Shown: positions 6,315 through 9,830 of the stretch, piece after piece
Layout of the letters: each line of letters starts with the position of its first letter
Position numbering within the stretch: position 1 is the first letter of the stretch
Source of the DNA: an uncultured Lachnospiraceae bacterium
GTDB taxonomy: Bacteria > Bacillota > Clostridia > Lachnospirales > Lachnospiraceae
DNA: 9,830 bases
Direction: 5' to 3'
NCBI GenBank assembly: GCA_902782815.1
Contig: CACZOS010000155.1
Coordinates: forward strand, 1 to 9,830
Made by a program: the position numbers and the translations under genes
The notes under the pieces: generated by a model
The model's input: only the letters and a program-made list of their open reading frames with translations
Told to the model about the DNA's origin: nothing
Databases searched by the model: none

Positions 6315-7607
6315 TTAAGACAGATCTGAATTCCGATAGATGATCTCATCCCTTCCGGGACCGTTGGATACCATGGTAATCGGATATCCGATCTCTTTTT
6401 CGATAAACTCGATATATCTGCGGCAGTTTTCCGGAAGATCCTCATATCTACGTATACCGCGGATGTCACTCTTCCATCCGGGAAGAATCTCCAGTACAGG
6501 TTTTGCCTTTTCCAGTTTATTGGTAACCGGGAAGTCTTTTGTGATCTCTCCGTCGACCTCATAGCCTACGCAAACCGGGATCTCATCGAGATAACCCAGA
6601 ACATCCACAACGGTAAAGGCCACATCTGTGGTTCCCTGAAGACGACAGCCGTACCTGGAAGCAACACAGTCAAACCAGCCCATTCGTCGCGGTCTTCCGG
6701 TAGTGGCACCGAACTCGCCTTTATCTCCTCCGCGGACACGAAGTTCCTGGGCCTCATCGCCGAAGATCTCACTGACAAAGGCACCGGCTCCTACTGCGCT
6801 GGAGTAAGCTTTCACCACAGTAACGATCTTCTCAATGGCATAAGGGGGTATTCCTGCGCCGATGGCACCGTAAGCAGCCAGGGTGGAGGATGAAGTCACC
6901 ATGGGGTAAATCCCGTGATCCGGATCCTTCAATGTTCCCAGCTGGCCTTCCAGAAGAATGGTCTTCCCCTCTTCAAGGGCTTTATGCAGGAAAAGTGAAA
7001 CATCACATACGAAGGGACGCACCATCTCTTTATACTCCATAAGGACAGAGTAGATGTCATCCACATCCAGAAGGGGTTTATGGTACAGATGCTCCAGGAG
7101 CACATTTTTCTGTGCGCAGACTCGTGAAATCTTGTCCTTCAGTTCCTCCTCATCCATAAAGAGCTCGCTCACCTGGAAACCGATCTTGGCATATTTATCC
7201 GAATAAAAGGGAGCAATCCCGGATTTTGTGGACCCGAAGGATTTTCCGGCAAGACGTTCCTCCTCGTACTGGTCGAAAAGAATATGATAAGGCATCACGA
7301 TCTGAGCGCGGTCAGATACAAGGATCCTGGGTCTGGGAACACCCTTCTCCACGATCTCATTTACCTCGTTAAATAAAACGGGAATATTCAAAGCAACCCC
7401 ATTGCCAATGACGCTGGTGGTATGGTCATAAAAGACACCCGACGGCAGGGTGTGCAGGGCGAACCTGCCATAATCATTAATGATGGTATGGCCCGCATTT
7501 GCGCCGCCCTGAAATCTGACGATAATGTCAGAGTCCCTGGCCAGCATGTCGGTAATCTTGCCCTTTCCCTCGTCGCCCCAGTTTGCGCCAACGATTGCTT
7601 TAACCAT
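6315..7607 (-). CDS. purA: Adenylosuccinate synthetase
   Basis: PurA joins IMP and aspartate using GTP to give adenylosuccinate, the first step from IMP to AMP, in the cytoplasm. The 430-residue length is normal. VGANWGDEGKGK (6-17) holds the catalytic Asp12, and QGGANAGHTI (33-42) holds His40. GSTKSGIAPFYSDK (126-139), MVTSSST (236-242), GATTGRPRRMGWFD (300-313) and SNGPGRDE (414-421) match the later signatures. Two sites differ from the classical enzyme. The usual EGAQGT is EGQLGT (220-225), so the position of E. coli Gln224 is Leu223. The Arg that reaches into the neighbouring subunit's IMP site (E. coli Arg143) appears as Lys141. Both seem to belong to a clostridial PurA subtype rather than to decay, since the rest is intact. 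The ATG at 7605-7607 follows AAGGAGG (7616-7622) by eight bases. Confidence 0.96.
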   Translation of the reverse strand: MVKAIVGANWGDEGKGKITDMLARDSDIIVRFQGGANAGHTIINDYGRFALHTLPSGVFYDHTTSVIGNGVALNIPVLFNEVNEIVEKGVPRPRILVSDRAQIVMPYHILFDQYEEERLAGKSFGSTKSGIAPFYSDKYAKIGFQVSELFMDEEELKDKISRVCAQKNVLLEHLYHKPLLDVDDIYSVLMEYKEMVRPFVCDVSLFLHKALEEGKTILLEGQLGTLKDPDHGIYPMVTSSSTLAAYGAIGAGIPPYAIEKIVTVVKAYSSAVGAGAFVSEIFGDEAQELRVRGGDKGEFGATTGRPRRMGWFDCVASRYGCRLQGTTDVAFTVVDVLGYLDEIPVCVGYEVDGEITKDFPVTNKLEKAKPVLEILPGWKSDIRGIRRYEDLPENCRRYIEFIEKEIGYPITMVSNGPGRDEIIYRNSDLS

Positions 7608-7657
7608 GTTTCAATCCTCCTTGATAAACTATGGATTACTATATCTCACAAATTATA

Positions 7658-7686
7658 ATTATATATGATAACTCTTTATAAGTAAA
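7658..7686 (-). promoter_or_regulatory. Sigma-A-type promoter of purA
   Basis: On the minus strand TTTACT (7681-7686) and a perfect TATAAT (7658-7663) are exactly 17 bases apart in a very A+T-rich stretch. A second TATAAT follows at once (7652-7657). Transcription would start near 7650, giving a leader of about 43 bases with no room for a riboswitch. The -35 box lies just after the stop codon of the flippase gene, so purA can be expressed on its own. Confidence 0.75.
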
Positions 7687-7688
7687 GG

Positions 7689-9359
7689 TCAAAGTAGACC
7701 GAATCGCCTTGCTCCTCTGATCAGGGCCGTACCCTTGGGGAAATTGATCAGGTCCTCTTCCGTCACACCTTTCATCTTCAGTTCACAGACAAAATAGACC
7801 AGAACGGCAAAGGCGATGGCCACAAGCATGCAGCAAAGGATGATCATTCTCAGGGGAAGGATCCCTCCCAGAAGAGAGAAGCTGATCATGTAGAGACCCT
7901 GATAAAAAAGGTAGCAGAAACCTCCCATGATCACGGCAGATACGGCCGGAATCAGGAAAGTCTTTCGGATCTCCTGCCTGTATTTAAGATGTTTCCGTAC
8001 TCCCACACTGTTGAGAAAGCACATCATAAAAGAGTAGAAACAGGTGGCGATCACCAGGGCATAAAGGTCCAGATCGGTAAAATAGAGAAGGGATGCCAGG
8101 AGCATGACCTGAAGCAGGAGAGAAAATGCCGCATTCCGGAGTGGAATGGTCACCTTTCCTATGCCCTGCAGTACCCCGTTGGAAACCGTGGAAAGACTGT
8201 AAAAAATCACACTGATACAGCCTGCTCTCAGAATATTTATCGCCATCCGGATGGTAGCCCTCTGGGGAAAGAGAACCTGCATGACCGGACAAGCCAGGAC
8301 GCAGAGTCCGGCCGCTGCGGGAATGCTGATCATCATGGTAAAATGGATCGCTTCCCTGACCTTGTCACCGCATTTTTTCAGATTGCCCAGGGTATAACTG
8401 CCCGAAACCGCCGGCATCATGGCGGTGGACATGGAATTGGCCAAAGCCACCGGCACATTGACCAGAACCCAGAATTTTCCGGAGAACACCCCGTAGAGAG
8501 AGGCAGCTTCCCTGCTGTCCATTCCCCGGAAATCCATCACGTCAATGAAGACAGTCTGATTCATGACCGTACTGATATTGTATACGAAAGTACTTAAGAT
8601 CACCGGAGTGACCATGAGCATGATGGTCATGAAGATACTGCCCATGCTGCTGTCCACACCGGAAGCATCATTTAGTCTTCTCCTCTTAAAATACGAAGCA
8701 TTTGCAAGATAGAGGATCATCATGAAGGCAACACCGGTTATGACACCCGCCACGATACCTGCCGCGGATCCCATGGCTCCGAAAACGGGGACTTTCCTCT
8801 CGTCATTTCCCGCAAAAAGACGGACAAAGAGAAGGGCGGCTCCGATGGAGACGATGGCGTTCATCACCTGTTCCACAATCTGGGAGACCGAGGTGGGGAC
8901 CATGCTTCCGTGAGCCTGAAAATACCCGCGCAGTACACCCAGAAATCCGGAGATAAGGATGGCCGGGGACAGGATCTTCAGGACAGGCACCGCGTTGGTC
9001 TGATTCTCGGGGATCAGGACGGATGCCCCGAAATAAGTTACGGCCATGCCGATCAGACCAACTATGGTCACATAGATCAGGGCACAGCGGAATACCTTAT
9101 GGGCATCCCTGTACTGCTTCAGCGCCAGCTTTCCGGAAACCACCTTGGAGACGGCCATGGGAATGCTGTAGGAGGAGATCAGGAGGATCATGGTGTAGAT
9201 ATTTACGGCGATGCTGTAATAACCGTTCCCTTCGTCCCCTATAATGCTGGTGACGGGGCTGCGGTACAATACGCCGATAATCCTCGTAATAATCCCCGCC
9301 ACCATCAGGATGGAGGCCTGGGCCAGTATATTCTCTTCTTTTTTTCTCCTGTGTTCCAA
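7689..9359 (-). CDS. MOP-superfamily polysaccharide/lipid flippase, YtgP/SpoVB-like
   Basis: The 556-residue product is a polytopic membrane protein with about 14 helices, typical of the MOP superfamily of lipid-linked sugar flippases. A charged N-terminus (HRRKKEEN, 3-10) precedes the first helix. Diagnostic stretches of the Firmicute YtgP/SpoVB branch are IPMAVSKVVSGKLA (66-79) and RGYFQAHGSMVPTSVSQIVEQ (144-164). Relatives move lipid II or other undecaprenyl-linked precursors across the membrane for peptidoglycan or spore cortex. The exact substrate here is not certain, and the names MurJ or SpoVB would be over-specific. The start is TTG at 9357-9359 with a modest GGGTGA ribosome site six bases upstream; the next ATG lies inside the first membrane helix. 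The gene follows the purB terminator by about 50 bases and ends just before the purA promoter. I see no clear promoter of its own. Confidence 0.9.
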   Translation of the reverse strand: MEHRRKKEENILAQASILMVAGIITRIIGVLYRSPVTSIIGDEGNGYYSIAVNIYTMILLISSYSIPMAVSKVVSGKLALKQYRDAHKVFRCALIYVTIVGLIGMAVTYFGASVLIPENQTNAVPVLKILSPAILISGFLGVLRGYFQAHGSMVPTSVSQIVEQVMNAIVSIGAALLFVRLFAGNDERKVPVFGAMGSAAGIVAGVITGVAFMMILYLANASYFKRRRLNDASGVDSSMGSIFMTIMLMVTPVILSTFVYNISTVMNQTVFIDVMDFRGMDSREAASLYGVFSGKFWVLVNVPVALANSMSTAMMPAVSGSYTLGNLKKCGDKVREAIHFTMMISIPAAAGLCVLACPVMQVLFPQRATIRMAINILRAGCISVIFYSLSTVSNGVLQGIGKVTIPLRNAAFSLLLQVMLLASLLYFTDLDLYALVIATCFYSFMMCFLNSVGVRKHLKYRQEIRKTFLIPAVSAVIMGGFCYLFYQGLYMISFSLLGGILPLRMIILCCMLVAIAFAVLVYFVCELKMKGVTEEDLINFPKGTALIRGARRFGLL

Positions 9360-9365
9360 AACTGT

Positions 9366-9371
9366 TCACCC
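9366..9371 (-). promoter_or_regulatory. Weak ribosome binding site for the flippase TTG start
   Basis: GGGTGA on the minus strand pairs with the distal part of the anti-Shine-Dalgarno sequence (AGGAGGTGA) and sits six bases before TTG. It is much weaker than the AAGGAGG sites of most neighbours. Together with the TTG start it suggests low translation of this membrane protein. Confidence 0.5.
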
Positions 9372-9406
9372 GACTTTATCTACTGTTGACTGTTGTTTTT
9401 CTATCT

Positions 9407-9426
9407 TAAAAAGACCCGGCGGGTCT
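9407..9426 (-). terminator. Small intrinsic terminator overlapping the purB stop codon
   Basis: On the minus strand AGACCC (9421-9426) pairs with GGGTCT (9412-9417) across a three-base loop, GCC. Five T residues (9408-9412) follow, the first of them shared with the stem. The stem begins inside the TAG stop codon (9425-9427) of purB. Short stem and T-run make it moderate in strength, but its position fits transcription termination of purB. Confidence 0.65.
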
Positions 9427-9830
9427 ACACATTGATCTCCGCCGTCATGCCCAGATCCTGGGTATTCTGATCCAGTATGGGTTTTACTTCTTCCAGGATA
9501 TATTCCTCCGTCTGCTCAGGGGCCCTGCCCACAAAGTTCTCCGGATTCATGATGGCATCCAGCTGGTCTCTGCTCATATTAAAGGCCGGATCTGCGGCGA
9601 TGCGGTCGAGGAGATCATTCTCTTTCCCCTCCTCCTTAACCACTCTGCCTGCAGCCATGGAATGGACCCGGATCCGTTCATGAAGTTCCTGACGGTCTCC
9701 TCCCGCCTTGACGGCATCCATCATGATGTTTTCCGTGGCCATAAAGGGAAGCTCCTTCATGAGACGGCTGCGGATCACCTTGGGATAAACCACCAGACCG
9801 TCCACCACATTCAGGTAGAGGTCCAGGATA
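9425..9830 (-). CDS. purB: Adenylosuccinate lyase, C-terminal part (5' end beyond the window)
   Basis: PurB removes fumarate from adenylosuccinate (to AMP) and from SAICAR in purine synthesis. Only the last 134 codons are present; the frame is open to the right edge. The segment LDLYLNVVDGLVVYPKVI, then LPFMATENIMMDAVKAGGDRQ and LHERIRVHSMAAG, is characteristic of the C-terminal helical part of bacterial PurB. The later RIAADPAFNMS stretch also fits the family. The catalytic signature loop (SSxMPxKxNP) would lie upstream, outside the window. The stop TAG is at 9425-9427 and forms part of a terminator hairpin. With purA 1.8 kb downstream, both enzymes of the IMP-to-AMP branch are encoded close together on one strand. 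No frameshift or odd residue is visible in the part present. Confidence 0.95.
   Translation of the reverse strand, partial: ILDLYLNVVDGLVVYPKVIRSRLMKELPFMATENIMMDAVKAGGDRQELHERIRVHSMAAGRVVKEEGKENDLLDRIAADPAFNMSRDQLDAIMNPENFVGRAPEQTEEYILEEVKPILDQNTQDLGMTAEINV

Noticed and set aside
7676..7689. Terminator hairpin CTTTA/TAAAG after the flippase stop
   Set aside because: Five weak A/T-rich pairs without a T-run; the bases are better explained as part of the purA promoter.
7989..8597. Plus-strand open frame of 202 codons opposite the flippase gene
   Set aside because: It is rich in His, Gly and Arg as expected for an antisense shadow of a hydrophobic protein, with no family features.
1..9830. 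A novel defence, mobile or biosynthetic system
   Set aside because: Every gene belongs to a recognisable housekeeping or energy family on one strand, with no transposase, integrase, toxin-antitoxin pair, repeat array or compositional break that I could see.

Overview
The window reads as core chromosome of an anaerobic Firmicute, most likely a Lachnospiraceae or related Clostridia genome. The grounds are a complete clostridial-type gene order rnfC-D-G-E-A-B, strong AAGGAGG-type ribosome binding sites before most genes, the protein character (a YtgP/SpoVB-like flippase, a NusG domain II membrane protein beside Rnf, a divergent PurA), and a base composition of roughly half G+C. The family assignment is an inference from recall, not from a search. 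All ten genes lie on the minus strand, so transcription runs from high to low coordinates. No gene-free stretch exceeds about 165 bases. I saw no tRNA, rRNA, CRISPR array, insertion sequence, phage gene or attachment site.

In transcription order, the right part (9830 to 6246) holds the 3' end of purB (adenylosuccinate lyase) with a small intrinsic terminator overlapping its stop codon. Next is a 556-residue MOP-superfamily flippase that starts with TTG. Then comes purA (adenylosuccinate synthetase) with its own convincing promoter (TTTACT-17-TATAAT), a textbook Shine-Dalgarno sequence and a long three-tier hairpin terminator. PurA and PurB act consecutively in converting IMP to AMP, so the flippase sits between two genes of one short pathway.

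The middle (6221 to 4808) holds a family 2 glycosyltransferase. Its 3' end overlaps by 29 bases a small membrane-anchored NusG domain II protein that also starts with TTG. The intergenic stretch 4675-4807 separates this pair from rnf. It contains two inverted repeats and a possible promoter.

The left part (4644 to 1 and beyond) is the rnf operon: rnfC, rnfD, rnfG, rnfE, rnfA and the first 125 codons of rnfB, which runs off the left edge. Gaps are 17 bases or less, or the genes overlap by 1 to 4 bases, so the cluster looks translationally coupled. The products form a membrane ferredoxin:NAD+ oxidoreductase that couples electron transfer to export of H+ or Na+. Iron-sulfur cysteines of RnfB, RnfC, RnfA and RnfE and the flavinylation threonines of RnfD and RnfG are all in place, so the complex looks functional.

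I do not find a clearly undescribed system. The items most worth checking are a PurA with altered IMP-site signatures, an RnfE with a long acidic/alanine-rich tail, the NusG-II protein next to Rnf, and the inverted repeats upstream of rnfC.
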